64,000 bases of DNA from Gonocerus acuteangulatus (GCA_946811695.1 OX328123.1:126150518-126214517), one strand, 5' to 3'. Shown: positions 1 through 13,903, counted from the first letter of the stretch. Program-made: numbers and translations. The notes: generated from the sequence alone by a model not told the origin.

Positions 1-155
1 AAAATAATTATTCTATCAATTTGGTAGTGTCTCATTCGACTCATCACAAAAATAATACTTAAAAAATGACACCTAAATCAAAAAGATTCAAGTACCTAGA
101 GGTTTTTCCTCGAAATCGTGCGTTTGGCACCACTGTGCGACGTGGCTTGCAGTTT
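1..155. repeat. Dispersed repeat, copy 1
   Basis: This segment recurs in the same orientation at about 22845-22995. Both copies share the run TTCAAGTACCTAGAGGTTTTT and the following GCGTTTGGCACCACTGTGCG. The class is unknown. It is probably part of a larger transposon whose left part lies outside the window. Confidence 0.6.
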
Positions 156-2930
156 CCGGCCTGTCGCTCATCGCTTGGCCCAGATATTACAATTTTTCTT
201 GTCGCTCACCCCAGACATTATATTTTGCGTGCTACAAAAAAGGCTGCAGCCTCTAAATCTTAACCGATTTCAATGTTTTTTTTTTTGTTTTTTTTTTTTT
301 AAAATGAAAGATAATAAAATTTAGAAAAACCTTTGTCAATTGACATGTATGGTTTTTATTTCCCTTCTTTATTAAATCACGTGGAAAGATGTTTATAAAG
401 ATCCAATGTTTATAGCCTCCCAAGGTTATAACCTTCTAGCTACCTTTCTTATAAATAATTTTAAAATATGAATACTAATAAAAGAGTAAATTGAATGATA
501 GTGAATGTGAGCTTTTAATTTCGGAAGTACAAAGTATGGAATGACAGACACAGTGATTTTAAAAATACAATCATAACCAAGAAACTATGAGAAGAGGTTG
601 GAAACGCATTAAATATGGAAGGCAAGATATTTGTTAACTAAACATTTAAAATAATTTTTTTTTAATTAATATTTTAATTAAAAAACGTATATTGGAGTAT
701 GCGATGACGGAGACTAAAGGAAATTACCGCCCAGCCGCTCTGAATCGTAGCCAGTGCCCCTCTTCTGCTAAACGCTCTGTCGCTCATCACTCATCGCTCC
801 TATCGTACCGGAGGCATTATTCGACAAGACACTCGACCTTGAATTGTTTCACAACAACCAATTTTTCGCAGTTTTTTGTCGCTACTTGACCCTTCGGAAG
901 CTTGGCAAATTTCGTACAATAAAGGTTCAGGCGATAATCGATGAAAGTGCTGATTTCTCCCCGACGATAAAATATCAAATATTTCTATTCTCATCTTACC
1001 AAGTACCACAGATATAAAAAAAAATATGTTGTTTTTTATATACGAATAAGGGCTCATGAGTGTTCTTGCTCTTTCTCAACATTTCCCGTAATACGATTTG
1101 GGTTGATAATGTGACTCATTCAGAACTGGCATAAAAAAAAAACAAGATCCTGGACTGACTTCCAGTGAATTTCTTGCTCATCCGCTTGCCAGTTCCGTCT
1201 GCCCGACTTACAAAGGACGACGCTCTTAACTTTTTATATTGAAACTTTCACAACTTTCCAAGCCATTTGCATTCCACTTTCTTCTCCTTCTTCGTTTCTT
1301 CAATAATTCCTCCGAAGGCAGGCTTGTTCCATTTTAATAAATCATAAATCATGAGGATGAGTTTTGAAGACAAATATTTCAAGGAATACTATATCATATT
1401 TTGTTTTCTGTTTCTTAAATAGCATCAACTTCCCCGGCAAATACACCCATGGTGATGTAAAAAGGATGCCAAAATTCCACCAGAAATAAAAATTACGCCT
1501 GCTAGGGGCAATAATGAGTTATTCTAGACTGGTGGATTTTAGGTAAAGTTTTAATGCACTTATTTTGCTTGGGTTGACAGGTAAACAAATAATTAATTTA
1601 AACAAAAATAGAGAAAGAAAAGTCTATAAGCACATTATTTAAAATGAATCATAACATCAAAGAGAAATGTAGAGGAGCTAAGATAAAATAAATTCTTATA
1701 ATGGGGTCTTTAAAAGTTTAGAGTGGTACGCCACTACGCATTTATGTTATTTAAGAAAATAAATTAATTATAACATAAGAACAGCTAATTTTTTTTTTTT
1801 TGTTTTGTTTAACGGCGCATCAACTATTTGGCTATTAGCGCCAAGAACAGCTAATGTTAACACAAGTAATGGAAGTGTAAATACCGGATAGAAATGAAAC
1901 CTTCCGCATAGGAGCATAGGAGGGGAGTACGGAATAGCCTCTAAGATGTGGGCCGTGTCCAGTAAAATGTAAACATATTTTAGTGTAAAATGTTGAGTTT
2001 TGACGTCCTTTGACACCTAGTAAACCAGGGTAAATGTTAGAAATGTTTTTGCTTTTTGGGCTTTTTTTTTTTTACAGAAAACATTCTTACCAAAACGGTA
2101 AAATGGACTTTTTTTATTTTTAACTGAAATTTACTGATTTGTAAATTCTTTACACTACAATTATAATGTATCACACTCAATAAGTTTATACATTACCATA
2201 GACACACATACTAAGCACTTTTTTTATGGACCACACAGTTTTTATGGAACATTTTTACCGATTAAATAAAAATTGGGTGGGGAGGGGCTGCAGCCCCCTT
2301 TGTATATGCCCATGCTCTGTAGTACAGATCATTTGAACGCCAGTAGTTAATTATAAGGTACGGGGAATAAAACATTAGAAACTGGTGGTCGGGACTGAAC
2401 TAACAACCAGTTGTGTTGAATACCCTGTATGTCTCTTTTATCCAGCTATATAAGGCTGGAAATAGAGAGTCTCATTTCTCCTTAAGTGATCTCACACTGT
2501 ACTGCAAAGATAGTGTGAATGCATATGTAAAAATTATATGGAGCGAGTCGCTTTCATAGCGGATGCTCAGCAATAAATAAATAGTCAAAGACAGAGACCA
2601 ATCTCAGAATACAACTGTTTAGTATATTTTTATTAACTGCAGTTATTCACATATAACGAGCGACTCAGAGTAATTGTAAATATTCAGAAATGTTTGAATG
2701 GATAAAGGAATCAAGTGCTCCTTGTGACATAGATGCAAATGAATTATATTTTGACTGATATAGTGTCCATAGGTATCCCGAGAAATGAATATAGGTTAAA
2801 CTCTAAGGCCTTTTTTGATCATAATATTAAGATTACATTTTTTTATGATTATAGGAAGTCACAAATCAAAAGTGAAGCAAGAAAATCCAGACTTAGTATA
2901 AAGATATTATGAATAAATAAATAATACAAC
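156..2930. other. Unassigned AT-rich DNA, no gene seen
   Basis: I see no supported exon in this stretch. It holds short T and A runs and two somewhat GC-richer patches (about 130-240 and 720-960). A SINE-B-like tail on the minus strand lies at about 1789-1852. The first exon of gene 1 could lie here, but no open ATG-led signal-peptide exon with a good donor was identified. Confidence 0.5.
1789..1852 (-). mobile_element. SINE-B tail fragment
   Basis: A T-run is followed by ACGGCGCATCAACTATTTGG and a TTAGCGCCA motif. This is the reverse complement of the tail of the SINE-B copies near 34600 and 60610. Only the 3' part is present, with no tRNA-like head. Confidence 0.45.
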
Positions 2931-4114
2931 TACACTAGCGCACAAAAGTTTAGGACCACCATATTTTTTTGAGAAAATACCATATTGTTGGGAATAATTT
3001 ATGCAAACCAAAATTTTGTTTCAATTGAATATTTACTACTATTGGGTTGTCAAATAATCCTCTCAGTTTTTCTGTTCACTTCTATGTCTCTATGATACAC
3101 TTCATAAGGTGGATTGTATATCTTGTTTGTTATATGTCAACAACTATATCTGTTAACTCTTCTTGAAACTAGCTTAGTACTATGTTCGCTATTGCATTGT
3201 GAATATGGAAGAAAATATCATTCATTATTGGCATATTTCTTTGTATTATTTTAATAAAGGTAAGCCTGCTACAAAAAAAAGAAAACTTCTCTGCTGCAGA
3301 TGCTCATAGAAAACTTTGCAGCGTTTATGGGGATGATGCCTTAACCAAACTAACGTTTCAACATTGGAATGCCAAACTCCATTCAAGACATTTTAACATC
3401 AAATTGAAACGAGCAATCCGAAGGCCATTGTTGATAAAAAGCCTACCCAATCAGTGCGAGAGATTGCTAAGGCCCTAAATGTGTCAAGCGTAGAAAACCA
3501 TTTACACAAAATCGGCTATGATTCCAGGCTTAATGTTTGGGTCCTTCACTCTCTTATTGAAGTAAACTTGGCAATAATTTGACTTTGTGATTATCTTTGG
3601 AAATGGGAACAAAACAAACAATTGATTTAACTCTATATTGCTCACAATGAACAAAATTGGACCAATCAACTAAAAATAAAGTTCCAGAACTGGCAAATTG
3701 GACGAGTCCAAGAAAATGCTAGGCCCCACATACCATTAGACACTTGAAACAAGGTACTTCCGCTTATTCCGGTCTCTGCAGAGCTCCAGGAACGGAAAAA
3801 AAAATCCAAAAGTAAGGGCACATCAAAAACCACTTGGATTATTTTTTTTAACAATAAACCCCAGACATTCTATGAACAAGGCATTATGCAGTTAGCTGAA
3901 AGATGGGGAGAAGTCATAATAAATAATGGTCAATGTATTGTAGATTAAAATAAATTTTATGTCTGTAATAAACTGAATTTTGTTTCTGCCTGAAAAACCA
4001 AAAGGACTTATTTGCCAACCCATTACAAAAGTAAATCACTTTGGTTTTAAGTGATTAAATCATATTATTAAATAAAATAACAGATGGTCCTAAACTTTTG
4101 AGTGGCTGAGTGTA
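2931..4114 (+). mobile_element. mariner-family transposon, about 1.18 kb, degenerate
   Basis: The left end and the reverse complement of the right end share the core AAAAGTTTAGGACCA and both begin TACACT, giving imperfect terminal inverted repeats of about 30 bp. A TA dinucleotide lies at each edge, the mariner/Tc1 target duplication. The length fits a mariner element. A broken transposase gene runs between the ends on the + strand. The element lies upstream of the first visible exon of gene 1. Confidence 0.85.
3205..3948 (+). pseudogene. mariner transposase pseudogene
   Basis: Translation in shifting frames starts with MEENIIHYWHISLYYFNKGK. A region with HRKLCSVYGDDALT follows, which matches the helix-turn-helix domain of mariner transposases. 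Further on are pieces like VREIAKALNVSS, then LNVWVLHSL. The end reads FYEQGIMQLAERWGEVI followed by a stop, which is the usual mariner C-terminus. About 744 bp remain, compared with roughly 1 kb for an intact gene, and there are several stops and frame changes. The catalytic-core segments are too damaged to place the acidic triad. It cannot encode an active enzyme. Confidence 0.85.
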
Positions 4115-4397
4115 AATAACTACTATTTAATGTTATTTGTGTTTTTTGTGTTATTTACTATTTATAATTTAATTTGTATTGCTCATTTTTAAATTTGTAT
4201 TTTGATAATCAAAACCTGCAACAGTGGCAAACTCATTTTTCATTGGTTTTCGATCCTCTGCAACTTTATATAATCAATATTCTCCCTCTGATTAAACTAT
4301 TTCTACTAATGATCCAATATTGAAAAATATTTGTTCAAAAGAACAAAACTTTGATTAAAACAAAAAAAAATTATTCCATCTTAATTTTTAATTTCAG

Positions 4398-4476
4398 ATA
4401 TACGCCGAAACTACCATCTCTACCACTAAAGCACACAGGTAGTTTCTATTCGAAGGATCCAACACAAGATTATAAG
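4398..4476 (+). CDS. Gene 1, first visible internal exon (uncharacterised, probably secreted protein)
   Basis: This short exon has an acceptor ending TTTCAG before 4398 and a donor GT at 4477. It reads YTPKLPSLPLKHTGSFYSKD and then PTQDYK, with one base of a split codon at the front. It ends in phase 0, and the next exon at 13381 starts in phase 0, so the two join without a frameshift. The exon is rich in Pro, Lys and Ser and has no recognised domain. The upstream exon, which should carry the start codon and any signal peptide, was not found and probably lies outside the window. The short length makes this the weakest of the three exons. Support rests on compatible splice sites and an open frame. 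Confidence 0.55.
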
Positions 4477-4559
4477 GTAGTTACTGTTATTTATACTTAT
4501 CATTATTCCTACGCTGTATAGAAAATTTTATAGGTTACTCTTAATAATAAGGTAAATAT

Positions 4560-4995
4560 TTTTCTATAAATTACTACGAGGTCTCGTAAAATTTCATGGT
4601 ATTTGATGTTTTGAGATTCTCAATTTGACTGTGTCATTCAGGTTTATATAATTCCGAGAATAAAGCGCAGTGATCAGTTAATCAGTGATTACACTGACTT
4701 CCAGAAATAATTTAGTGGAAGCTTGGAGAACATTAATGTAAATAATAATTTTTGGAGTATCTGGCAGGAGTTGCTCCCCAAAATTGTTTAAATCATTAAA
4801 TTATATTTGTGGTGTTTCGAACCTGTTTAGGTTCATCATCAGGAATCTACATAAAATAAAAGTAAAATGAAGAATAAGGAGGAAACTTCTCCTAGGTCAC
4901 TAATACCTATACAAAAACAATAAATGAGGTATATAATAATAATAATGTATATTTTCAATAATCTGGTTGAATTTAAAGATATCAAATAATATGTA
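4560..4995 (-). mobile_element. Penelope-like element fragment with hammerhead ribozyme core
   Basis: On the minus strand, 4842 to 4814 reads CTGATGA, then a perfect 6-bp stem GAACCT/AGGTTC closed by AAAC, then GAAAC. These are the two conserved boxes and stem II of a hammerhead ribozyme. Such ribozymes are typical of the terminal repeats of Penelope-like retroelements. Stems I and III are not clear, so activity is uncertain. The element limits are approximate and no coding part is visible. Confidence 0.5.
4811..4845 (-). ncRNA. Hammerhead ribozyme-like core
   Basis: The core order CUGAUGA, stem II with four-base loop, GAAAC is intact on the minus strand. The conserved G and A residues of both boxes are present. 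I could not identify a convincing stem III partner for the ACACC after the GAAA box, so this is called ribozyme-like. Confidence 0.5.
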
Positions 4996-5004
4996 CTAAT
5001 CTAC

Positions 5005-5577
5005 TACATATTTGTCAAATACCACTCACTCACTGAGCTATCATCGCCCAGCCCAAACCACTTGACAGAAAAACTTGAAATTTTGCATGGACACTCCCTA
5101 TAGAACGTAGACACTCACTAAGAACGATTTTATGATATTCGAATTTTTAAGTATTTTTAGAGGGGTTTAAAGTTTTAGTTGGTTAGAGCTGGCAAGCCTT
5201 GGCAGCATGCGTTGCTAGGACGATAAAAGAACAGCTGTTACCGTACTGTATCTATTTCATAGTATTATTTTTAATTCAGATTAATTTCAACTATGATGGC
5301 AGTCCTTGAATTAATAGAAATATACTGTCCCTCATAGAGTTTACGCTATGAGGGACAATATCACCATTTTAATTGCAATTCATTTCAACTTGTCCCCATA
5401 GAGTTTACTCTATACCTGGTGATGGTCCATCCGAGGTAATAATATCCCGAACCCTTGCTCAGCCTCCTCACCCATTAGCGTCCCCAGTCAGAACACCTCT
5501 TGGTCATGCTCGAAAATATATTTGGGTGTTTCCAAATGGCATGTCAGAAACATCAGTTTCTAAATTTTAAGGTAACC
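5005..5577. other. Unassigned intronic sequence
   Basis: No exon or known repeat is recognised. A near-palindromic pair around 5325-5360 (TCATAGAGTTTACGCTATGA) can form a short hairpin. The open frame at 5373-5570 has no recognisable homology and is not supported as a gene. Confidence 0.4.
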
Positions 5578-5805
5578 AGGAGCGTATATAGGAAATAATT
5601 TTGGGGGGCTGGGAAAATTTCGGGGTATGGAATACTAACAATTTAGAACTTGGAATAGTTTTAGGCAAATAAGACACTATTACAACTAAAATGAAATATT
5701 TTTTATGAACTAAGTGATCTTATTTACTGTATTTTTAAGGATTTTAAGACACATTGTTCCATCAAATAAACATTTCGGGGGGGGGGGGGGCTATAGATAG
5801 CAGGT
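5578..5805 (+). mobile_element. MITE with GCGTATATAG terminus, copy 1
   Basis: The left end GCGTATATAGGAAATAATTT and the following G-run, GGCTGGGAAAATTTC, match the reverse complement of 50690-50735. The right end has a 14-base G run and is diverged. It is an AT-rich, non-coding short element. A related GC-rich terminal piece may be at 2277-2318. Confidence 0.55.
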
Positions 5806-6096
5806 TACCTCTAGGTTATCTGTTTCTTCATACTGGTCCGTAGCGTCCCAGTGTCAAGAAACATTATACTTTGATTACTTATCAATTGATGTATAACATA
5901 CAGTATGGCGGAGACCATGCTGTAATAAACTGCAAAAAATTATGTAGTAGCGTTAATTTTGCTGATACATTATTTAACGCAATAAAATAACCACTCATAC
6001 TGCCGTGACGAAGCACGGGTATTCGGCTAGTATAAAATATTTTAGATGCACATAGTTTGTAAAATGAATCCCCTCACCATAGGTGTGCTATGGTGT

Positions 6097-6153
<57 letters not shown>
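6097..6153. repeat. (AT)n microsatellite
   Basis: An uninterrupted AT dinucleotide tract within the gene 1 intron. It follows a motif around 6000-6032 (CGTGACGAAGCACGGGTATT, then CGGCTAGT) that resembles widely dispersed retroelement ends. Confidence 0.9.
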
Positions 6154-6158
<5 letters not shown>

Positions 6159-6479
6159 AATAAATAAAAAAAAGGTAAGAACCATGTGCCTAGGAAGAAA
6201 ATTGAGTTTAGTATCTGCATTTAGATTTTATTTGTTTATTTATTTAGATGTTGCAGCTAGCCTACACTAATTTAGACAATTATTATCGGAATTATATCAA
6301 ACGCAATAAATCCTAACATCAGGTGTGAGAGTACTTGTTATCCATTTAAATTATGGTTGTGTCATAGGTCTGAAAGTATAGTTTTAGTGCTGATTGAGTT
6401 AATTTTAATTTTTTTTAAAGGTTTAGATAATAACTTCTCTGTGTATGTTAGTAAATATTTTTTCTTCTTTTTTCTTTAA

Positions 6480-7076
6480 TATATTTCTTTTATATGTAAA
6501 AGAGGTCTCCTTTGTCGCACATGTGGCAAAGCTAAATAAACACCACATACACACACCTCAGTACATAAGCATATGTACTGAGAAGTTGCGACCATAACAT
6601 GCTTTTGGTTAAACATCGCCATAACAACGTGAAGCATACTCTCATGGAGATTTTTGAAGATAATGGTTACGACTGCTTTGAAGAAGTTTATTGCATTGAC
6701 AATGAAAGCTCGACACAATATGCTGAAATCGTTGTCTATAGCCAGAAAACCAAAACGGCTCTAATCTTTGACCCAACGACCAATTATGAATGCAATGATA
6801 AGCAAAGCGAAAATATAAACAGGGAAATGCATCTCTTGTTATATGAGGAAGTTCCGTGAGAGTTATGGAAGAATTCCCCGTGAAACGACAATGGTTTGGC
6901 TCCTGAGAAACCATTCCCAAGGAAACAACTGCATTGTTCTAGCAAATAGGAATCAGCTAGGATATACTAGGAAGAATAGCAGAATCAATTCTTCTTGCCT
7001 CGCTCGCCATCGTTCAGAGCCACATATATGGCTGAAAAATGCTGTACATTTTCTTTTCAATTTAATTATTATTTAA
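6480..7076 (+). pseudogene. Non-LTR retrotransposon ORF2 C-terminus, fragment 1
   Basis: Pieces resemble the extreme C-terminus of R2/CR1-type non-LTR polyproteins, with restriction-like endonuclease features. A remnant of a Cys/His knuckle (LLCRTCGKA) lies near 6500. From 6599 the frame continues HNNVKHTLMEIFEDNGYD, then EVYCID and LIFDPTTNYE, the usual E...DPT arrangement. Around 6868-7036 another frame reads WFGS, ETIPKETT and SHIYG. That matches the closing G-S-R-G-T-I-P motif seen intact in fragment 2. Frameshifts and stops make it non-functional. Confidence 0.6.
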
Positions 7077-7185
7077 CTCTTGTGTATATTTATTAGTAGC
7101 ATTTTATATTATATTGTAGTTTTTTGTTTTTTCTATTTATATAACTAATTTCAACATTTTATTTCATTGATTTAACTTATTTATT

Positions 7186-7256
7186 TATACTTTAATGTCC
7201 ATTATTATTAACTAAGAATTTTAGGACGGGTTATCTATAGGTAACCATCCTTATTT
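7186..7256 (-). mobile_element. SINE-A tail fragment
   Basis: The sequence TTAGGACGGGTTATCTATAG followed by GGTAACCATCC matches the tail of the minus-strand SINE-A at 34969-35190. The tRNA-like head is missing. It lies between the two non-LTR fragments. Confidence 0.55.
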
Positions 7257-7315
7257 AACTAATTTATGTAATATATTTTGTTTTATAATAGCATAAAATA
7301 ATAAACCACCGCAGA

Positions 7316-7700
7316 GAAAACAAATTTCAATGCTTCGCAGAGGTTTATGGTGTTGACAAAGAAGGTACTCCACAGTATGCTGACATCATAGCGTTCCCTA
7401 AAAACAAGAAAACGGTGTATGTCCTCGATCCTAAGCTTCGAAAATAATAATATCAAAGAGGATAAAAAAGTAGAAAGAAAAACATATACTCGAAATGCAC
7501 GGCATACTACCAAGAGAAGATCCAAGAGGAATTTGGAAAGCAAAGTATATTGTGGTTCGGATCAAGAGGTACCATTCCGAAGAACAAAGCCACCTTACTT
7601 GAAGATCTCAGACTAACCACAGATCACCTGGCAGCATTAGCCGAGTCCATGTTAGTGGAGACACTAGGAATAATCACCGATCACATCAATGGTCACTGAG
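7316..7700 (+). pseudogene. Non-LTR retrotransposon ORF2 C-terminus, fragment 2
   Basis: The segment reads CFAEVYGVDKEGTPQYADII, then a stretch ending YVLDP. After a frame change and stops it continues YYQEKIQEEFGKQSILWFGS, then RGTIPKNKATLLEDLR, and ends in SMLVETLGIITDHINGH with a stop at 7698-7700. The order (E..Y, DP, GSRGTIP) repeats that of fragment 1, so these are diverged copies of the same C-terminal region. The 3' flank to about 8050 is AT-rich and contains two related CAACCCAATTT-type motifs. It may be the element's 3' UTR. Confidence 0.65.
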
Positions 7701-8496
7701 TGCTTATCATCCATTTACACTGTTTCTTTATGTATTTTGGACTATATTTTCAATTCTATAAATTCCTTCTCTTCTATCACTATAGCCTTCTTTAGTCTTC
7801 ATCTTCTTTATTCACTATTTGTCATTTCGAACTCCTAACATCTTTAGCCTGAAAATTAACCCAATTTCCAAATGGATGATAAGCTCGCTGAGTATCTAGC
7901 AACGCAATGTAATTGGGCAGCCCAATTTATTTGTTTATAATTAAGTTTCCTCATCTTTCTTTTTTCAATGGAATACGTTAATTAGGTTGATGATTATGTT
8001 GTGTATCGAGCAACCCAATTTAGTTTTTTTTTTTTGTAAAATAAAGTGTTTTTTTTTCTTTCTTATTATGCATGTTTTATAATTTGTATAATACGTTTGT
8101 GTTGTTCAGATAATGGTATGTTTGTGCTATAAATTGGCTCCCTCATGATTTGGTAAGTCATAGTTGTGTCTGTAAACATTAAGCCAGTAGGTGCTTTCTA
8201 GTCAGTGATGAGACACACTATACATTTCACTCTCTCCTATTTCATGTTAAGATGTATGTATTTTAGCCGTGACTAGCCAAATCTTAAGCTGCATAGTGCA
8301 ACTACTTCTCTTCTCGTGTTCCGTTTACTTGGAGGCCACCAACAGTTTGTTTAATTTCTTTAAGAAGTTTTTTATCCGTCATCATAAGGTAAAATCACTA
8401 CCTCCTTTCTGGAATGACTCTTCTGAACAAATATAGATTTTACCAACTTCAAGACAGATTCTAAAGAATTCAGATAATGACTGTTCAGGAACTTTA

Positions 8497-10391
<1,895 letters not shown>

Positions 10392-10466
10392 AAATGAGGA
10401 TGAAACAGACCAATCACATAAAAATGAATAATTAAATTTCACTGTAAAATCTCATTTTACTAAATT

Positions 10467-10588
10467 AGCACTTTCCTCTGAAGGAAAGTAGCTATTGAGG
10501 TTGCACTCATGACGGAATTTTTCAAAAATTTCTTCAAATCTTTATCGATCCTACCTAGTAGACACCGAAAATGACCCCCGTTAAAATT

Positions 10589-10647
<59 letters not shown>

Positions 10648-11574
10648 GTGTGTCTGTTAACACGATAGCGGTCAGACGTTTTGTTGTTTTGTCATGAAAC
10701 TTGGTATATAGCGTTTAATTAGCAAACGATTGAACAAGTTCGTGAACCAACAAAATCGGTCAAACGGAAGGGGGGGGTTTACCCCGGAGCCGAAACACTA
10801 ATTTGACTATGCACGCCGTAGTTTTTGATATATTTCAACAAAACTTGGTATTCGTAGTAGTAATATACAGAGAAAAGTGGGTTGTAAAAATAAACTGAAT
10901 CGGTTCATTAGGAGGGGTGTTTACTCCGGACCCACATTACCAATTCGCCACTAGCAGCCGTAATTTTTGTTACATTTTGACGAAACTCAGTATTCGTAGT
11001 GGTAATCTACAGATGAAAATGAGCTGTACAAATAAACTAAATCGATTCATGAGGAGGGGGGGTTTACTCCGGACCCAAATTACTAATATACTCATACCGG
11101 TCGTAATTTCTGCTCTATTGTAACGAAACGCGGTATACGTCGTGGGTAACTCATGAGAATGAAGTGTTGTAAAAATGAGCTAAATCGGTCTATCGGAAAG
11201 GGGGGTTTACTTTGTACTATATTTCAATAGATTAGCCCGCCAGACATAGGTTCACAAGGCCGCCGCGAGGAGCGCTTTCTACCAATATAGGGACTGTATC
11301 CGGTTCCTGCGTCAAATCAAAAGACAAAAATATGAAGTTTTTTTTTATTTATTAAGTAGTGTAGTAGGTACCATGTGTAAACATAACTCTGGAAGCAAAA
11401 GAATTATAAAATTAATAATTGAACAGTTACTCATTACAAAATGAAAAGAGAACTATTCATGTTTTTGTTTTATTTATGTAGGATATTTTAAGCAAATTAT
11501 TCTGGAAAGCAGTCTACACTACCCATATTCTGAGGAAAGTGCTTAGTTATGCAGCTCCTGCGTGACGGACTTTT
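10467..11574 (+). mobile_element. Helentron-like element, family A, copy A1
   Basis: It starts with AGCACTTTCCTC, part of the hairpin ending GGAAAGT, and ends GAGGAAAGTGCT followed by a GCAG-CTC-CTGC hairpin and GACGGACTTTT. The 12-bp start and the subterminal 12-bp GAGGAAAGTGCT are perfect inverted repeats. A (TA)n tract lies at 10592-10644. The middle consists of diverged tandem units of about 125 bp, each with a G run. It begins 75 bp from the end of B1. Confidence 0.68.
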
Positions 11575-11966
11575 CTGAAATTCAAATCTTTCATGACATA
11601 TACCTCAATTAGGAAGGAATGCTAGAGGCTTAGAAGTTTTTTAATTCCCTCTAAAACTTAGTCCTAAGTATAAGAGTACTCCCCTAAATGTACATTAAAA
11701 ATTAATCTTTTAACTTACATTTAGGGAAGAATCAAAGATTGCATTATTATTATTATAATTTTAATTATTCATCTATTACCATAGTAAAATGAAATTAATG
11801 TAATTTTGCATAAAGGCTTTTATAAATATCCTTCTCCTTCATAGTGGCTGATATGGCCGTATAGATAATATAATAAGGTGTAAAGGTAGTTCCTTGTGGA
11901 AAGCAAAAAGGTAAAACCAGTATAGACAAGTGTTAAAGAAATTAATTGAGGCTAATATCTTTAACT

Positions 11967-12188
11967 GGAGGCCCGGTGGCCGTGAGGGTTAAGGCGTGAG
12001 CACTTAACACTCCATGCCAAGGGTCGTGGGTTCGATTCCCACTAGGGGTGGTGGCTTTTCTTTAGAAAAAAGAAAAGGCATCAGCCCTATCCTGGCTAGA
12101 AAAAGGCGGCAACCTATATAAAACCCATTCTTAAATTTGCAGTTAATAATAATGGACATTAAAATTTAAAATAAATAAAATAAATAAT
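11967..12188 (+). mobile_element. SINE-A, tRNA-derived, full length
   Basis: The head contains an RNA polymerase III A box (TGGCCGTGAGGGTTAAGG) and B box (GGTTCGATTCCC) at tRNA spacing. The A box type is typical of Ser/Leu tRNAs. A body with the hairpin CTTTTCTTTAGAAAAAAG and GGCATCAGCCCTATCCTGG follows, and an AT-rich AAATAAA tail ends it. Related copies occur at 15780, 34969 (minus) and 49484. Its body makes it a SINE rather than a tRNA gene. Confidence 0.75.
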
Positions 12189-12664
12189 AGCTTTAACAAT
12201 AAAAACTAAATTTTATTTAAAAATGTAATTTTGTTAACTAACATCATGGAATCTCGACTATCTCCAATTAGTTCATCTAGCAATCTTTCTGTTTGATAAA
12301 TTTTATTGTTTAACTCACAGTGAACTAATCCTCTGGCCGATTGGGAGATTTATTGATTTCTTACTGAGGCTGTATATATGATCCTTCAGTCCTCTAAAAT
12401 ACAGATGTAAAAATGCTAGAATGATTCCAGCATTTTGATTCCATATCAAGTGGTAAGCAAGGGAGGGGGGTTCAACTTATAATTCACACATTTGGAAGAA
12501 CTGTAATAAGTCCGAAATATTTGTTTCAGAGATATTCAATCCATTTAGTAAAGCTCACAGTAAGGGGTTAATAATACAATATTTCAAGAAATGGAAACAT
12601 TTGGTATGCTAGAAGGAGAAAAACTATTATTCTATACTATGGATTCTCAGTTCCTTGCTACTAC

Positions 12665-12665
<1 letters not shown>

Positions 12666-12719
<54 letters not shown>
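12666..12719. repeat. Poly-A tract, more than 50 bp
   Basis: An uninterrupted A run, followed downstream by AAAAAAACA repeats to about 12780. No element boundary could be assigned. It may mark an old retrotransposed tail on the + strand. Confidence 0.9.
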
Positions 12720-12722
<3 letters not shown>

Positions 12723-12942
12723 TTAACCTCCTGGAGTATTAGGAGTTTGAAAAAAAACAAAAAAAAACAAAAAAAAACAGAAAAACACTCGTTGTTAGCA
12801 GCTGATCTTGGTTCATCAAATTTAAAAAAAAAAATCAGTCACCTAACAGACCCTAAATGCCCAGGCATTTGATTATTGTCCATATGGCAAATTATGAGAT
12901 AGTGTGGTCAGTACTATGCTCCAAACGCCTGATTTTCTCATT

Positions 12943-13127
12943 AGCAGGTACCCATTAATAAATTAACTAAAGGTTGGGTGGGCCTAGGGATGGTCTGGTG
13001 CCCCGAATCCAACTCATGATTGTAGACATTCGAAGGCAAAATGTTCAGTGTGCTCGAGTTTTGAACTCAGGTCCTCGAGCATATTATCAAGTACTCTAAC
13101 ACTGCGCTAACCTTGCCCAGTTGGTCT
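12943..13127 (-). mobile_element. SINE-C fragment
   Basis: On the minus strand it carries a degenerate tRNA-like head, then the body ending in GGTACC next to an AATTAATT-like run. Order and sequence follow the SINE-C copy at 45008. About 250 bp downstream lies the acceptor of the gene 1 exon at 13381. Confidence 0.6.
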
Positions 13128-13380
13128 AAAATATCTAGAGAAAATTCTATAAGCTGCATCAATGAAGATAAACCAGTATTTTTCCTATTGTGTGAACTGA
13201 AGTAATTCCAAATAGTATTGCTTTACCAATGAAGAAACAAGCTTCCAGAGAATCGAAACCTTATTGATTTAGTGGCATTATGAGTTACATATTGTGAAAG
13301 CAATTGAAATAATACAAAAATGTTGTTTTTTAGTGTATTTGAGAAGAAAATGTTCTAAATAAACATCTTCTTACCTGCAG

Positions 13381-13583
13381 GTGTTCCATAAGATTCCCAG
13401 TTCGTCTCACTTGCTGACGCACTATGATCCATTCTACTCTCCCCTGTTATCGAGATTGGATTCTGTCTACCAGCAGCTGGGTACAACCAGCGAGGGCTGC
13501 AGAGAGAGGCTAGTCTGCGATATGTATGCTAATCCTGCAAAGTTTGCACCATTCAGCAATCTTGTTTCAGCTCAACTTTCTAG
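13381..13583 (+). CDS. Gene 1, second visible exon
   Basis: The acceptor ends CTGCAG and the donor is AG|GTAATA. The exon encodes 67 codons plus two bases. It has a proline/serine/tyrosine-rich start (VFHKIPSSSHLLTHYDPFY), a helix-like stretch SPLLSRLDSVYQQL, and then the likely folded core CRERLVCDMYANPAKFAPFS followed by NLVSAQLSR. The C-x5-C pair suggests an extracellular disulfide. The last codon is split AG|G and rejoins exactly with the exon at 16696. The codon pattern and conserved-looking core make this a confident coding exon. I do not recognise a named family and infer no biochemical role. Confidence 0.85.
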
Positions 13584-13741
13584 GTAATATTCAGAAATTC
13601 TAAAAGAATGTATTGCTTATTTCATAAAGAAATTATTTATTAATTTGTGTGATTTGCTTTATGGCCAGTGGATTAAGTTAGTGTTAGTGTTTGTCTCTAA
13701 AAATGTTTTAAGATATATCAGAAGTTTCTCCTCTTACTTTT

Positions 13742-13903
13742 AGCACTTTCCTCCGAAGGAAAGTAGCTATTGAGGTTGGACTCATGACGGAATTTTTGAA
13801 AAATTTCTTCAAATCTTTATCGATCCTACCTAGTAGACACCGAAAATGACCCCCATTAAAATTTATATATATCTATATATATATATATATGCATATATAT
13901 ATA

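Noticed and set aside
12591..12872. 93-codon frame with poly-Lys, and similar frames at 49295 and 55366
   Set aside because: Poly-A tracts read as lysine. These are artefacts.
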